Of a DNA stretch of 63,790 bases, positions 1 through 9,324 are shown piece after piece. The stretch's first letter is position 1. Every line of letters starts with the position of its first letter. The notes under the pieces were generated by a model, which saw only the letters and a program-made list of their open reading frames with translations, was not told the origin of the DNA and did not search any database. Origin of the DNA: Sedimentisphaerales bacterium. GTDB lineage: Bacteria > Planctomycetota > Phycisphaerae > Sedimentisphaerales > Anaerobacaceae. The DNA is taken from assembly GCA_016927855.1 (NCBI GenBank), contig JAFGLV010000016.1, positions 1 through 63,790 on the forward strand. The letters run 5' to 3'. Both the position numbers and the translations under genes were made by a program.

Positions 1-2013
1 CAGGACCTTGCCTTGGCTGACCGCCGAACCGGTCCAGGCCCGGAACTGCACCGCCGAATCCGCCGGCGCCGCCTCGATGGACAGGACCGTGCCCTGGGGG
101 ATCTGGAACTGCCCCTCGCCTGGCGTCACGACTGAACCTTGACCATAGGACGAGACCGTCAGCACCTGCATCGCCGGCGCTCCGGCCGTGAAGCTCCAGA
201 CCTCGCCCTCATGGATCGTCACCCCATCCGCCTCCACCTCGTCCACCCGCCAGTAGTACATCGTGCCGGGCACCAGAGCGTACGGAATGAGGCAGTCCGC
301 CGTCGTCCGACGACCGATCAGAGTGGCTGAACCGAGGGACGCGTTGGGACCCAGGTACACGTTGTGCCGGGCCGCCGTCTGACCCGCCGACCAGCGCAGT
401 GTCCTTGACACCACTCCCTGAGCGCCGTTCGCCGGCGAAGGAGCATATGCGGTCAAGTGCACGCGCGGACTGAGCCTACGGAATTCGGCGCGCAGGGTGT
501 AGTCGCCATCGACGTGCACCTGGGTGCTCGCCGCACTTGAGTCGACGACCTTGCCGAAATCGACGGCCGTGCCCGTCCAACGGACAAACTCGTAGGAGGA
601 ACTCGCCGGGGTCGCCTTTATGCTCAGCGTAGCGCCGGCCGTGCACTGGAATTGACCTTCTCCCGGAACCGTCACCGTGCCTCCATCCGACGATGAGATC
701 GTCAGGAAACAGGTCCCCTCCGGACGTTCACCTGCGCCGTCAAGTCTGACTACCACATTGTCCAGACCCCAGCTCTCGTCGCCGATGCCTTGAAGACCCG
801 ACGCCGAGAACGCCAAAGCGCATGTCGAGGCAGAATGGGTGAAATCGAAAGAGAGATGATAGACCGCATCGCTTGCCGACACCCCGGCCTCAGGGTAATT
901 GAAGGTGTACCCTAGCGTGTTTGTCTCAGTGGCTCCTGTCTGTGGCGTGTAACCGCCACTGCGATAGCTGCCTGGATACGCCTGTTGATGGTAGTCCCGA
1001 TGAAACGCCATGTGGTGATTGTCAAAGGTTGTCGAGAGAAACACGGGGCCGTTTTGAAGCCCAACCGACCATATGTCGGGACCGTAGATATCTCCCCACG
1101 GGTCTGGCAGCCCATCTCCATCCCATGATTGAATGACAAACAGATCAAAGGACAGGCGCAGTCTATCGTGCGGAGGCAAGGCTCCCAAGGTTAGCACAAC
1201 GGTGTCGTTGGCGAACTGGCCGAGGAAGCGCCGGGCACCGATAGGCGTAACGTCCGTAACCGGATGGGACCATTCCGGCCCGGCGCCGCCTTCGAAATCC
1301 TCCGCATACAAAGCTTGCTCGTCTAGGATCTCCACGCACACGTTGTCCAGACCCCAGCTTTCATCGCCTATACCCTGGAGTCCAGACGCCGAGAATTCAA
1401 AGGTACAGGTCGAGTCGGCATGGGCGACATCGAAGGTTAGGTGATAGATTGAATCGGCCGGACGCGTTCCTCCCGTAGCGTAGGTGAAGGTATACCCCAG
1501 CGTGTTGCGTTCGGTGGCACCGGTGCCATACTGGTGTGAAGTCCCCGGAAACCATCCCGGGTACGACTGCGGATAGTAGTAGGGTGGCCCATCTACGTTG
1601 GAGAAGGTCGTGCGCAGCAGAACTTCTCCGTTACCCAGCGCAACCTGCCAGGGATCGGGACCAACCGTGCCGCCGCTGACAGGGTCGACTACCTGATCGC
1701 CATCCCAGGATTGGATGACGTAGAGGTCGAAGGACAACGTGACCTGGGCATGCGCAGGCAGATTGCGCAACGTCAGGCGTACCGTGTCGTTGCAGAACTG
1801 GCCGAGGAAACGGCGTGTACCAATGGGCGTGGCGTCTACGTTGGCGTGTGACCACTCCGGCCCGACCGCGCCTTCGAAGTCGTTGGTGTAGACCCTAACC
1901 GCTTGACTGGCCGACGGCGTTGCAAGCCATGCGGCCATCAGCATCAGCGTACGAATGGCTGTGGTTGTCGGCCGTGCCCGATGTGGATTTCTGACGGACT
2001 CTGAGCAGTACAT
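1..2013 (-). CDS. Secreted multidomain repeat protein, C-terminus beyond window
   Basis: An open frame of 671 codons starts at an ATG preceded by a GGAGGG ribosome site and runs off the left edge without a stop. After a hydrophobic signal-like segment (about residues 20-40) come two tandem copies of a roughly 195-residue jelly-roll-like module. Each begins near a DFEG..GPEWSH motif, contains FDLYVIQSWDGD or FDLFVIQSWDGD, and ends near GDESWGLDNV. Then follow an InlB-type B-repeat (GEGQFQCTAGATLSI), a fibronectin-like segment of planctomycete type (PANGA, then YYWRVDEVEADG), and a second InlB-like repeat at the edge. It is probably a cell-surface or exported carbohydrate- or matrix-binding protein. 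No catalytic domain is visible in the part present. Confidence 0.85.
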   Translation of the reverse strand, partial: MYCSESVRNPHRARPTTTAIRTLMLMAAWLATPSASQAVRVYTNDFEGAVGPEWSHANVDATPIGTRRFLGQFCNDTVRLTLRNLPAHAQVTLSFDLYVIQSWDGDQVVDPVSGGTVGPDPWQVALGNGEVLLRTTFSNVDGPPYYYPQSYPGWFPGTSHQYGTGATERNTLGYTFTYATGGTRPADSIYHLTFDVAHADSTCTFEFSASGLQGIGDESWGLDNVCVEILDEQALYAEDFEGGAGPEWSHPVTDVTPIGARRFLGQFANDTVVLTLGALPPHDRLRLSFDLFVIQSWDGDGLPDPWGDIYGPDIWSVGLQNGPVFLSTTFDNHHMAFHRDYHQQAYPGSYRSGGYTPQTGATETNTLGYTFNYPEAGVSASDAVYHLSFDFTHSASTCALAFSASGLQGIGDESWGLDNVVVRLDGAGERPEGTCFLTISSSDGGTVTVPGEGQFQCTAGATLSIKATPASSSYEFVRWTGTAVDFGKVVDSSAASTQVHVDGDYTLRAEFRRLSPRVHLTAYAPSPANGAQGVVSRTLRWSAGQTAARHNVYLGPNASLGSATLIGRRTTADCLIPYALVPGTMYYWRVDEVEADGVTIHEGEVWSFTAGAPAMQVLTVSSYGQGSVVTPGEGQFQIPQGTVLSIEAAPADSAVQFRAWTGSAVSQGKVL

Positions 2014-2262
2014 GGTTGTGTCCCTCCAATGAGGCGTCCGAGGTTATGTGAACGTGATCGGTTCCATCCGCACATCCACCTGCTGGGGCGTGAACCCCCT
2101 GACCAGCCGTTGCGCGAGAGCCAAAGCCGCCGATGCGCCGCACAGATGCCGCACCAGGACTGGTGAAACGAGCAAATAGTCTAGCGCGCCGCTCGTCCGG
2201 CGTCCATTGCGGAGAATACGTAATTTTCTTCCAGCCTCCGCCTGGAGCACCAGCCTCGCGGT

Positions 2263-2508
2263 CTACGCCCCAACGGCCCGACGTTGCTCCCTGCCCCAGA
2301 GCCCGCAGGACAAGATGCCGCATAACAGTCGCCAGACGGCGACGGGCGGGCCGCTGCACGCTGGCTGGCTGACCTGGCTGCCGCCTGATTGCGGCAAACC
2401 GACTTCTCGCTGGCAGGTTGGGCAGATTATGCTGTTCGCATCAGACTGATACCATGCCCGAAGAGACCCGCCACAGCATGGACACTCGAACGCCGTTTCC
2501 CGCACCAT
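2263..2508 (-). CDS. Small zinc-ribbon protein, possibly truncated
   Basis: The 81-residue frame opens with two CxxC pairs (CPCC and CPTC, about residues 9-12 and 29-32), a compact zinc-ribbon layout. The rest is unremarkable and ends at an in-frame TAG at 2263-2265. The same frame then stays open to 2044 and ends in a plausible tail (PQQVDVRMEPITFT), so the gene may have been longer and acquired a nonsense codon, or the tail may be chance. It lies 14 bases downstream of the FHA gene and is probably cotranscribed with it. A role in protein-protein or nucleic-acid binding is only inferred from the ribbon. Confidence 0.5.
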   Translation of the reverse strand: MVRETAFECPCCGGSLRAWYQSDANSIICPTCQREVGLPQSGGSQVSQPACSGPPVAVWRLLCGILSCGLWGREQRRAVGA

Positions 2509-2522
2509 CTGTCATGCTCCCT

Positions 2523-2960
2523 TCAGCAGTGGATGGCAGACGGAGCCCGCCGCCCCGCGATTTGTGTCGTATCCCGTGGTTGAAGCAGGTAGTCGAAATC
2601 GGTTACACGGTGAGATTCCCCGGCGCGCTTGAAGCGGTGCAACACCGACGCATCGACGTCGCCATCTCCATCGGCAAAGAGCAGCAGGGTGCCACCCAAC
2701 CGAATCCGGTCGCGATGCCTCAGTCGCGTTTCAGCCGTGATGCGGATGCCATTGACGAAGACACCGTTCTTGCTGCCCATATCGATGGCCGCGTAGCGGC
2801 CGGTGAGCGGGTCAAACCGGACCTGAAGATGCTTGCGCGAAACACGATTGTCGAGGACCTGAATCGGCAGCGCTTCGGCCCGGCCGACGACGTTGGTCCG
2901 GCGTCCCAGCGGGTAGCAGTCGCCTCGATGCTCTCCGGAGGCTATCACGATGCTGGCCAT
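2523..2960 (-). CDS. FHA-domain protein
   Basis: This 145-residue protein contains one forkhead-associated domain, a phosphothreonine-binding beta sandwich. Visible signatures are GRRTNVVGRA, the SRKH motif of the phosphopeptide-binding loop (about residues 41-44), GSKNGVFVNG in the second recognition loop, and a hydrophobic strand ending LLLFADGDG. The C-terminal 35 residues look unstructured. There is no signal peptide, so it should act in the cytoplasm, reading Ser/Thr phosphorylation by a kinase encoded elsewhere. The ATG start has a GAGGTGAT ribosome site. It is followed closely by the small zinc-ribbon gene. Confidence 0.85.
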   Translation of the reverse strand: MASIVIASGEHRGDCYPLGRRTNVVGRAEALPIQVLDNRVSRKHLQVRFDPLTGRYAAIDMGSKNGVFVNGIRITAETRLRHRDRIRLGGTLLLFADGDGDVDASVLHRFKRAGESHRVTDFDYLLQPRDTTQIAGRRAPSAIHC

Positions 2961-3226
2961 AGTATCACCTCATTCGTGCATAGGGCTTTGTCCTTGTCTT
3001 CTGAGGATGGATACGCATTGGCGCAGACGGCATTGCGCGCCCTGGGAATACAATCGCAGTTCCGCAACCGCTAAGCCCGCCGTTGGGTGGTCGTTCCTCC
3101 AGGATGGAATTGGCGATAACCGCCAGTGGGAGGGGGCGTTCTGGGAGCCCGACCCTGTGGTTGACCCTTCGGCAAGCTCAGGGCAAGCTTTGGGCGGGCA
3201 CAGGGCCTGGTCCCTACTGTCGCGTT
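2961..3226. other. Intergenic spacer with dispersed repeat fragment
   Basis: No gene is visible here. Bases near 3168-3195 carry a short repeat with the CCCTTCGGCAAGCTCAGGGC pattern; related pieces recur around 10575-10740. Confidence 0.4.
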
Positions 3227-6200
3227 TTACTTCAGGGTCACGTCGAGATAGACGGAGTAGCGGTCATAGGTTTCGTAGAAGGGTTTGAGGTTTACGCCGT
3301 TGGTGGTGAACCGGAGGGTGGCCGGGTCGCCAGCGATGGACTTGCCAATATCGACAGCGTCCAGGGTCACGGCGCGCCATTCGGAGCGGGCGGCCGACTC
3401 TTCGACCGCCAACAGGACGGGGCCGTAAAAGATGCTCGCGATGCTGGGCTGGTCCATGACGCGCATCAGGTAGAAGTCCATCGGCATCCGCAATTCGATG
3501 GTGTCGCCGTCCTTCCAGGTTCGGCTCAAGGTCAGGTACGTGCCCGGGGTCGCCTGGACGGTTTGGGCTTGGCCGTTGATCGTGACGAAGAAGCCGCGAG
3601 TTGCCCATCTCGGGACGCGCACCTTGATATCGAAGGCGCCGCCGCCACCCAGCGTCAGCTTCGTCGTATCGGCGTAAGGGAAATTCGTACTCTGCTTGAC
3701 GGTCACCTTCTGCTCGGTCCAGGTCAGCGTCGAAGGCACGTAGAGGTTGACGTACAACGTCTTGTGGTCGTCGCTGCGGAAGTAGATCGAATCTTGGAGC
3801 TTGGTGTTGCTTTCCAGACCGGTACCGTTGCAGCAGGTGAAGCCGGTCATGCGGGCGTTGCTGAACTGCCTGCGGGCACCGGGATTCAGCGGCACGTGAT
3901 AGGTGTTGCCCGGATCGTTCTCGGCGACCGACGCGAGGATATGGTTGTACAGACCCTGCTCGTAGTAATCCATGTACTTGCCGTCCTGGTCGAACATGAA
4001 GAGCTGCCGGCTGAGCTTGAGCATATTGTAGGTGGCACAGCTCTCGTTTTGCCCGCCCTGGTTGAAGCCGTTAGCAAACAGCGTATTGGGCTGGGCGGTG
4101 AAGCACTCGGCGTTGTTCGGGTTCTTCGCGCCCCCGACGCCGCCGATACTGTACATGTAGCAGTGGGTACACAGGTCCCAGAAGTTCTCTGCGACGTGGT
4201 AGTATGCCGGCTCGCGCGTGCCTTTGTAGGTCTCCAGCGCGCCGGTGATCTGTGGGATGTGCTGGTTGGCGTGCTTGCCGCGGATCGTGTCGACGTTCAT
4301 CGCCAGGCCGTGCTCGTGCTCGGCGTTGCCGAAGAAGAAGTCGATGTTGTCGAACAGTTGCGCACACTCCAGATACTGTCGGTTGCTCGTGAGTCGGTAC
4401 AGGCGCGCCATGACTTCATTCATGCCGCCGAACTCGCCGGCGATGTAGCGGTTCCACATGCTGATCCGCGTCTCCGTCGGCACCACCTTCAAACGTGCGT
4501 AGACCCAGAGGCCCATGCCCTTGGCGATCTCGAGCGCCTTCTCATTGCCGCCGACTTCGTAGCAGTCGAGCAGGCCGGCGAGGATCTTGTGCAACGTATA
4601 GTAAGGAGCCCAAATCTGGTTGTTCCGGCCGCCATAGGTGGCACCGTGTTCGAGCATGATGAACTGGTCCGGCGGATAGCCGCTGATGAAGCCCTTGCCC
4701 CAGTTCCAGTAGTCGGTGCGGATACCTTCGGCGCTCAGGTCGGAGTCGTAGCCATCCCGGCCGGGACCCGGCGGAACCTTCGTCGGATCGGCATTGTATG
4801 GTCCGCCTTCCTCGGCAGGCTTGCCCGACTTCTGCGCGAGGTCGTACAGCGTGTCGATCATGTAGTTCATCTTCTGCAGAAAGTTGGCGTGCAGGTCGGC
4901 GTCGTATGTCGTGCTCCCGTAGGCCTGCGCGATAGCGGAGAGGTAATGACCGCTGGCGTGGCCGCGCAGTCGCGTGGTCTGGCTGTCCCAACCGCGCAGC
5001 GGCCGGACACCTTCGGGCTGCGGCCGGCCGAAGGCGTCGCGGAAGTTGTACAGGAAGCTGTTCGGGTCCGTTTCGGCCAGGGTCAGGACGAACTTATCGC
5101 GGTTCTTGATGAACTGCGTGTCCCGGCCGCTCTCGTCCTGGTTCAACACCACCTGGCCCAGCCCGAACGGTTCCAGGTTGTGCTGCGGACGACCCTCGGC
5201 GGCACCGGCCGCCGCCTTGACCGTCACAGTCGCCTTGGGTTGGAACGTCGTGCCTGGCACGGTCCCGGTTACAGTGTAAACGCCGGGCGCGCGAACTTGG
5301 CTGTTGTCCGTCGGAGCAGGCCAGATGACGCGCAGCATCGGACCTGTGGCACCGTCGCCGTACGTGCCCGGGATCATGTGGGGCAGGCGCGGCAGTTGCC
5401 CCACGGGCGTCTCCGCCGTGATGTCCGGAACCCCGATCAATTGCGACGCATTGGGCAGAACGGCGGTCTCCGTCGCCGCGGCTGGCTCATCCTGGCCGGC
5501 CGGTTCGGTCTCTGCTCCCACCACCTGCTCGCCGGCCAGCGCATTGATGCGAATCGCCGCAACCTGCCTGTCGCTCAGTGCAATACTGTAGAGGCGAACA
5601 TCATATATTTTGGCGTTCAAATCCACGTCAGTCTCGTAGCGGGATTTGCCGAGGTAGAGCAGGTTGGCCGCGGCGTTCTCCTGGTCCAGGACCTGCTCGA
5701 GAGTCAGTTCCACCTCCGCCTGCGCCGCGATACGACCGTCCAGATAGATGCTCAAGATGTGCTTGGCCGTGTCCAACACCACCGCCAGGTGAATCCAACG
5801 CTCGGTCGGGACGCGCGGCGCGGCCGGCCCTTGCTCAGCCGTCCAGCCGCTGGTGGTGATGCGCGCACGATAGCCTTCGGCAGGCTCCTCGCCTATCGGC
5901 GTGCAGAAGAAGTTCCGCGTGGTATCCTGTCCGAAATCGAAGAACCTCTGCCAGGCGTCGGTTGACCGAATGTAGAGCCAGCCGGTGACACTGAGCGTGT
6001 CAATGCCGATCAACGCCTGTCCGGGAATGCGAACGTGACCACCGTCGGCGCCACCGGGCAGGGACAAGACGGTCCCGAACTGGCTGTCCTCGACGTACGC
6101 GGCCTGCGTTCCGTTTACCGTCGCGTGATAGTTGTTCCGCGACCAGTCCTGCGCGTTGCCGTTGAACACGTAGCGTGCGATCAGCGCGGTCTCTCCAATG

Positions 6201-6307
6201 CCGTCGAGGAACTGATCGCCTCCGCCGCCTTGGGCGAAGACCGACTCCGCCTGCAGACTGACGATGATTGCCAAAACAGATACGCGCCAGATAGACCCTC
6301 TATCCAT
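3227..6307 (-). CDS. Secreted LamG + GH127-type beta-L-arabinofuranosidase
   Basis: The chosen ATG (6307) has a GGAGG site and gives a 1026-residue protein with a signal peptide ending near VFAQ. A longer frame reaches 6703 but would overlap the symporter gene. Residues about 40-215 form a LamG/concanavalin-like domain. From about 300 onward the protein matches the GH127 (DUF1680) family, whose characterised members remove beta-L-arabinofuranose from arabinan or glycoprotein side chains. The zinc-thiolate catalytic set of that family is recognisable: an E-x-C in NESCATYN (about residues 755-757) and the CC of TCCNGTG (about 824-825), the first Cys being the nucleophile in the family model. 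It sits downstream of the symporter and aldolase genes on the same strand. Confidence 0.88.
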   Translation of the reverse strand: MDRGSIWRVSVLAIIVSLQAESVFAQGGGGDQFLDGIGETALIARYVFNGNAQDWSRNNYHATVNGTQAAYVEDSQFGTVLSLPGGADGGHVRIPGQALIGIDTLSVTGWLYIRSTDAWQRFFDFGQDTTRNFFCTPIGEEPAEGYRARITTSGWTAEQGPAAPRVPTERWIHLAVVLDTAKHILSIYLDGRIAAQAEVELTLEQVLDQENAAANLLYLGKSRYETDVDLNAKIYDVRLYSIALSDRQVAAIRINALAGEQVVGAETEPAGQDEPAAATETAVLPNASQLIGVPDITAETPVGQLPRLPHMIPGTYGDGATGPMLRVIWPAPTDNSQVRAPGVYTVTGTVPGTTFQPKATVTVKAAAGAAEGRPQHNLEPFGLGQVVLNQDESGRDTQFIKNRDKFVLTLAETDPNSFLYNFRDAFGRPQPEGVRPLRGWDSQTTRLRGHASGHYLSAIAQAYGSTTYDADLHANFLQKMNYMIDTLYDLAQKSGKPAEEGGPYNADPTKVPPGPGRDGYDSDLSAEGIRTDYWNWGKGFISGYPPDQFIMLEHGATYGGRNNQIWAPYYTLHKILAGLLDCYEVGGNEKALEIAKGMGLWVYARLKVVPTETRISMWNRYIAGEFGGMNEVMARLYRLTSNRQYLECAQLFDNIDFFFGNAEHEHGLAMNVDTIRGKHANQHIPQITGALETYKGTREPAYYHVAENFWDLCTHCYMYSIGGVGGAKNPNNAECFTAQPNTLFANGFNQGGQNESCATYNMLKLSRQLFMFDQDGKYMDYYEQGLYNHILASVAENDPGNTYHVPLNPGARRQFSNARMTGFTCCNGTGLESNTKLQDSIYFRSDDHKTLYVNLYVPSTLTWTEQKVTVKQSTNFPYADTTKLTLGGGGAFDIKVRVPRWATRGFFVTINGQAQTVQATPGTYLTLSRTWKDGDTIELRMPMDFYLMRVMDQPSIASIFYGPVLLAVEESAARSEWRAVTLDAVDIGKSIAGDPATLRFTTNGVNLKPFYETYDRYSVYLDVTLK

Positions 6308-6569
6308 TGTCGATGCCTCCAAGGTTGTCTGAAAACACATTGTGTAGCCTATTCTATACCACCTTGTCACAGCGCGAGTCAGGCTTTTTTTCTCGCCGGA
6401 CGGCCGTCGCCGGCCAATTGTGCCCAAACCCGAGCCGCCCCTCAGCAAACCGCCAAATCCACCTCTCTTTTTTTGGCTTACGTTGGCTTCGCGTCTTAAC
6501 GGGCAGCTTCCGTCCGTCGATCGGGCCGGCCCGAACGCGTGGAGCCGCTCCCTTGGCGCAGGCCGCAGG

Positions 6570-8051
6570 CTAAGCGTGACGGCGGCCGGGTAAGCCGAGG
6601 ATGAGGGCGACCAGCAGTAACGCGGTGGTGCCGAGGGCGCCGGTGATGATGGGGTCCAAGGGACATTGGAGCCAGGCGAACCGAGTCGGCAGGTCGCGGG
6701 CAAACGTGGCCCAGATGATGGTCGCGATACTGGCGCCGATGGCGACCAGGCCCTGGCGCAGCGTCAGGCGGATGCACAGCAGGCCCAGTAGGAACAGGCC
6801 GAGAATGCCGCCGCCGAAGATGCCGGAGATCTGCCACCAGATGTCCAGTGCACTGCGCCCGGCCCGAATCACCAGGAGGGCAAACCCGGTGCCAATCATC
6901 CCCCACAGAACGGTCACGCCACGAAGAAACAGGAGGCTGGCCCGCTCACTGACCTCCGGATTGACGTGTCGTCGGTAGAAATCCAGCAGAAGAACCGTGG
7001 CTGAGCAGTTGAGGGCCGAGTCCACCGTGCTCATGGCCGCGGCGACGATGGCGGCCAGGATCAGGCCCTTGAGCCCGGCCGGCAGTTGCGTCGCGATGAA
7101 GTACGGAAAAACCTCGTCGCCTTTGGTGATGTCGGCGGACAACTCATGCGCGCCGCCGGAGTAGAACGCAAATAGCGCGGTACCGATGTACAGGAAGATC
7201 GCGGTCAACGGGATGTAGATGAGCATCGCGATCCATACGGAGCGCTTGGCCTGACGCTCCGTCGGCACGGAAGAGTACTTCTGCACGTAATTCTGGTCGG
7301 CCAGCAGGTTGCGCAGATTCTCCGTGATGCCGTAGAGAATCATCACCCAGACCGTCCGTGATGCCAGCGAGGGTTTCAGGCTGCCCAGACTGAACTTGTC
7401 GGCCTGCAAAGCGGATTCAATCAGGGGCTCGGGACCGGAGAAGATGGCAATGGAGAGACTCACGGCACAGAAGACGATGCCGGCAATCATCACGAGCGAC
7501 TGCATCACGTCGGTCCAAATGACGGCCTCCATGCCGCCGAGAAGAGTGTAGATGATTGTGATGGCGCCGATGACGATGATAATCGCGCCGACATTCCACG
7601 GCACGAACGTGCTGATGAGCAGACCGACGAGATACAGGATCATCGCCATTCGGCCGATCATCAACAGCAGGAAGGAAAGGGCCGCGTAGGTCCTGCCCCA
7701 GCCTCCCAGCCTGTTCTCCAGAAACTCGTAGACGGAGACAAGTTGCTGCTTGCGGTAGTATGGAATCGCATATCTGGACACGACCCAAGCGACAGGCACA
7801 ATACAAAGCGAGAAGACGAAGGGATGCCAGTTGAATTCGTACGCCTGGCCCGGCGTGGCGATGTAGGAGATGCTGCTGGTGTACGCGCTCATGACCGCCA
7901 GCCCGGCGGCCCAGGCGGGAATCGTGCGGTCGGCCACCATGAACTGCTGGGCGGTGCGACACCTGCGCTGGTAGTAGAGCCCCAGCCCGACGAGGACGCC
8001 GCAATAGGCGATCAGGATCGCAATGTCAAGAGATTCGAGGCCGGTTGGCAT
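6570..8051 (-). CDS. Sodium/solute symporter (SSS family)
   Basis: This 493-residue integral membrane protein has about 13 hydrophobic helices and the SSS-family look: an N-terminal AGLAVMSAYTSSISY helix, the GGMEAVIWTDVMQ segment, and AAAMSTVDSALNCSATVLL, which resembles the Na+-site helix. Family members couple inward sodium flow to uptake of sugars, sialic acids, amino acids or carboxylates. The gene starts 13 bases after the aldolase stop codon and precedes the GH127 gene, so import of a sugar or sugar acid released by secreted hydrolases is the natural guess. The substrate cannot be read from sequence. Confidence 0.88.
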   Translation of the reverse strand: MPTGLESLDIAILIAYCGVLVGLGLYYQRRCRTAQQFMVADRTIPAWAAGLAVMSAYTSSISYIATPGQAYEFNWHPFVFSLCIVPVAWVVSRYAIPYYRKQQLVSVYEFLENRLGGWGRTYAALSFLLLMIGRMAMILYLVGLLISTFVPWNVGAIIIVIGAITIIYTLLGGMEAVIWTDVMQSLVMIAGIVFCAVSLSIAIFSGPEPLIESALQADKFSLGSLKPSLASRTVWVMILYGITENLRNLLADQNYVQKYSSVPTERQAKRSVWIAMLIYIPLTAIFLYIGTALFAFYSGGAHELSADITKGDEVFPYFIATQLPAGLKGLILAAIVAAAMSTVDSALNCSATVLLLDFYRRHVNPEVSERASLLFLRGVTVLWGMIGTGFALLVIRAGRSALDIWWQISGIFGGGILGLFLLGLLCIRLTLRQGLVAIGASIATIIWATFARDLPTRFAWLQCPLDPIITGALGTTALLLVALILGLPGRRHA

Positions 8052-8064
8052 GGCTGCCCGTCAA

Positions 8065-9015
8065 TCATGTCGTGCGAGTCAGTCCGTTTTTCGTGATGCC
8101 CAATTCGGTGAGGTATTGCTGGACCCGCTGTCGGTTGGGCTCGTCGAAACGGCGGAACGGCTCGGCGACGAAATCGCTGCATATCCCCAGGCAAGACAGG
8201 GCGCACTTGAGGGCCCGAAGGAAGCCGGACCGCTCGCGGCTGACGTTGAACAGCGTCGCTTTGAGCTTCATGACCGTTTTGTGCAGGGCCTGCGCCTGGG
8301 CGATGTCGCGGCGGTGCGCGGCTTCGTAGAGATCGACATAAAGACGCGGCAGCAGGTTGGCGCCGCCACTGACGCCGCCATGCGCGCCGAGCAGCACCGC
8401 CTCGGCCAGGAGCATCTCCGGCCCCATCAGCAGCGAGAAGTCGGGCTGGTCCTCCATCGCTGACTGGAGTTGGCGGAAGTAGATCATGTTGGCGGAACTG
8501 TCCTTGAGCCCGACGATGTTGGGCATATCCGATGCTGCCTTGACCGTCTCGACATCGAAGACGGGAGCGGGACGGTCGGGGATGTTGTACAGCAGCACCG
8601 GCAAAGGCAACTGGGGCACGACGCAGCGAAGATACGCCAGCAGATCGGCCTGGCTGGCAGGGTAGTAGTACGGTGCGGTCAGGACCAGGCCGTCGGCGCC
8701 GGCGGCCGCCGCTTGGCGCGCCAGGTTCAGCGCCTCGATGACCGAGGTGTCGATCAGGCCCACCAGGACCGGCACGCGCCGGTGCACCTGGGCGCAGACC
8801 CGCTCGACGAGATCGTGTCTGGCACGATGGCTCAGTGCGGGCGCCTCACCCACGGTGCCGAGAATGAACAGGCCGTGCACGCCACCTGCGAGAATGTGCT
8901 CGACCAGACGCTCCAAACCGACTGGGTCGAGCGTGTCGGCCTCCAGAAGAGGCGTGACCATCGGTGGGACAATCCCCTGCAACGGACGGGGAAATGCAGG
9001 CGCATCAGGACTCAT
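8065..9015 (-). CDS. Dihydrodipicolinate synthase / N-acetylneuraminate lyase family aldolase
   Basis: This 316-residue TIM-barrel protein carries the family landmarks in order: GTVGEAP (carboxylate-binding loop), YYYPAS, YNIPDRP with the proton-relay Tyr, and VGLKDSS with the Schiff-base Lys (about residue 170). Family members cleave or form C-C bonds of pyruvate-containing compounds such as dihydrodipicolinate, sialic acid and keto-deoxy sugar acids. The operon with a symporter and a glycosidase argues for a catabolic sugar-acid aldolase rather than lysine biosynthesis. That is inference; the specificity residues are not diagnostic by eye. The ATG start has a weak upstream GGAG. Confidence 0.85.
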   Translation of the reverse strand: MSPDAPAFPRPLQGIVPPMVTPLLEADTLDPVGLERLVEHILAGGVHGLFILGTVGEAPALSHRARHDLVERVCAQVHRRVPVLVGLIDTSVIEALNLARQAAAAGADGLVLTAPYYYPASQADLLAYLRCVVPQLPLPVLLYNIPDRPAPVFDVETVKAASDMPNIVGLKDSSANMIYFRQLQSAMEDQPDFSLLMGPEMLLAEAVLLGAHGGVSGGANLLPRLYVDLYEAAHRRDIAQAQALHKTVMKLKATLFNVSRERSGFLRALKCALSCLGICSDFVAEPFRRFDEPNRQRVQQYLTELGITKNGLTRTT

Positions 9016-9324
9016 TGTTTATTCGACTCCGACAGACACCGGTTTCGTTGCCGCACATTTCAGTGGGGACATCATACCACGGCCGGACGGCCGAGGACAG
9101 CCCCGAGCGCCGCGCCGGGGCACAAAAGTCCGCAGACGCGAGAAAGCCTGGGATACCCTGACCTTTTGGGTAGCGCCGGCGTATGGTACAATCGGCGGCC
9201 GGACAGAGCTGCGCTACAACCGAGGGAAGTATTGGACCGTGTGAGAAGCGTCCGCTTGGAGGGGCTGTCGTGGAGGCAGCTTCCGAGCGGGCCTACGAAT
9301 ACGGCATGTGAAAGGGAGGTTCGT
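9016..9324. other. Divergent intergenic region
   Basis: This 309-base region separates the minus-strand aldolase operon from the plus-strand PQQ-repeat gene. A TACAAT box at 9187-9192 could be a -10 element for the rightward gene, but no good -35 is visible. Confidence 0.35.

Noticed and set aside
3083-5965. 960-codon plus-strand open frame
   Set aside because: It is antisense to the GH127 gene, whose catalytic motifs and signal peptide are clear. The plus-strand product is rich in Val, Gly, Arg and Ala with no motif, as expected for a shadow in G+C-rich DNA.
8470-9324. N-terminal extension of the PQQ-repeat frame
   Set aside because: It is antisense to the aldolase gene and lacks a ribosome site. 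A signal peptide begins exactly at ATG 9325.
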